Shown here: positions 17,635 through 18,488 of the stretch, in pieces | How the letters are laid out: each line of letters opens with the position of its first letter | Position numbering within the stretch: the stretch's first letter is position 1 | Assembly: GCA_037447655.1 (NCBI GenBank) | Contig: JBBHKE010002210.1 | Span: 64,001 to 82,488 of the forward strand | Direction of reading: 5' to 3' | Length of the DNA: 18,488 nucleotides | DNA from: Zygnema cylindricum | Taxonomy: Eukaryota > Streptophyta > Zygnematophyceae > Zygnematales > Zygnemataceae | Notes under the pieces: model-generated | Told to the model about the DNA's origin: nothing | Database searches by the model: none | The model's input: only the letters and a program-made list of their open reading frames with translations | Translations under genes and position numbers: made by a program

Positions 17635-18113
17635 ATACTTTGCAAGCATAATGACAATATGTCACAGTTATATTATGTTAATTTAATTAAAGATATTTCT
17701 AATCCCTGATAATTGACAAATGTTAATTTAATTAAAACCACTACTAATTTTACCAGCAATTAAATAATCCAATAATAATTTTTGTCGCACATCAGGCAAA
17801 AATACTCCTATAATGGACCAAACAATGAATCATAAACCAATCAAAATATTTATATCGAAGGGGAATGAGAGCCCAATAAGCCAAAAAAAACCGCACAAAA
17901 AAATCTGAAAACCAAAAAAGACAATTTGAAACAAGGAGGAATAGAGAAACAAAAAATTACAAAAAACAAGATAAACGGCTTCAATATATCGTGACATTAA
18001 TTGGCATATCGGCCGGTATAATGCCAAGATATCGCAATATAGAGCTTCTCCATTTACAGAAGCGATACATCAATCATCGGGTACTCAAAACCATAAAAAA
18101 CACAATACTGGTA
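17635..18113 (+). repeat. direct repeat R2', second copy (479 bp)
   Basis: Apparently identical to 14459-14937, base for base. Downstream sequence (CATAAGAAATATTGG) is unrelated to what follows R2. Confidence 0.95.
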
Positions 18114-18317
18114 CATAAGAAATATTGGAAAGTGGCCTTCGATACAAAAAACCGTTTGTTTTTTCTCTGGTGGTTTTCCATGTGAGATTTTCTGTCCCCT
18201 ACATTGTTATAAAAGAATGTTGTCACCCGCCGGTGTCAAAAGTGACTATTTAACATTAGGTCAAACTATTTAGGTTAAACTAAACTATATAGGTCAACAA
18301 TAACCTTTCCGTACGGA

Positions 18318-18381
18318 AATCTGGGGTGTTCACGCTATAAGCGCATACTAATCTGGGGTGTTCACGCTATAAGCGCATACT
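18318..18381. repeat. 32-bp perfect tandem duplication
   Basis: The unit begins AATCTGGGGTGTTCACGC and ends ATAAGCGCATACT. The two copies (18318-18349, 18350-18381) are identical. Each contains an inverted GCTATAAGC-like core. Confidence 0.97.
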
Positions 18382-18418
18382 GTATCTATACTATATCCAT
18401 GAAATTTGTCACACATTA

Positions 18419-18488
18419 CGAAAAAACAAAAACAAAAAAAAAAAAAAATACACACAAACACAAAAAAAAAAAAAAAAATAAAAAAAAA
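18419..18488. repeat. A-rich low-complexity tract at the window end
   Basis: Almost pure A with scattered C and T (ACAAAAA, ACACACAAACAC). It may be the edge of an assembled piece or a genomic A-rich tract. Confidence 0.9.

Noticed and set aside
14459-18113. A 3.6-kb LTR retrotransposon with 479-bp LTRs that captured a kinase exon
   Set aside because: The repeats have no TG...CA ends, no flanking duplication, primer-binding site or polypurine tract, and diverged homology continues upstream of both copies, which fits a segmental duplication better.

Overview
The window looks like TE-rich nuclear DNA of a land plant. The support is one intact-looking terminal exon of a plant receptor-like (RLK/Pelle) kinase, Ty1-copia retroelements with TG...CA LTRs, polypurine tracts and 5-bp target duplications, and no compact gene array. 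The species cannot be told from the sequence. No complete protein-coding gene is visible. || 1-8843 is one nest of two LTR retrotransposon families, here called L and E. The host is a gag-only family E element: 5' LTR (right part 3166-4211), internal region 4212-6280 with a decayed gag and CCHC knuckle but no recognisable protease, integrase or RT, and 3' LTR 6281-8843. A Ty1-copia element of family L sits in the host's 5' LTR. Only its pol end (RT/RNase H, 1-769), polypurine tract and 3' LTR are inside the window. That L LTR (783-818 plus 2148-3165) is split by a reverse-oriented solo E LTR (819-2147) with a perfect TTTTC duplication. The host's 3' LTR is split by a second L LTR, a solo copy (7072-8343) with a perfect CGTAC duplication. 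L therefore entered E twice, and E entered L once. A third L solo LTR lies on the minus strand at 13107-14102. || The three L LTRs are diverged enough to show what is conserved: an antisense tRNA-like module with a Pol III B box, three GTAC cores at fixed 11/9-nt spacing, a G-box-like ACGT site, a TATA box (lost in one copy), a small inverted repeat just after it, and a 5-bp/6-nt stem-loop with a compensatory change. This set is the most unusual content of the window. || 8844-12908 has no recognisable gene. It holds three copies of an unclassified repeat D, two of them inverted arms of about 0.4 kb around about 1.3 kb, plus short tandem repeats. || 12909-18488 holds a diverged direct duplication (R1-R2 at 12.9-14.9 kb, R1'-R2' at 17.1-18.1 kb) flanking the kinase exon (15148-15537), a TA microsatellite and a probable LINE 3' end. 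The R2 halves (479 bp) look identical although the sequence beside them is clearly diverged. The window ends in A-rich low-complexity DNA.
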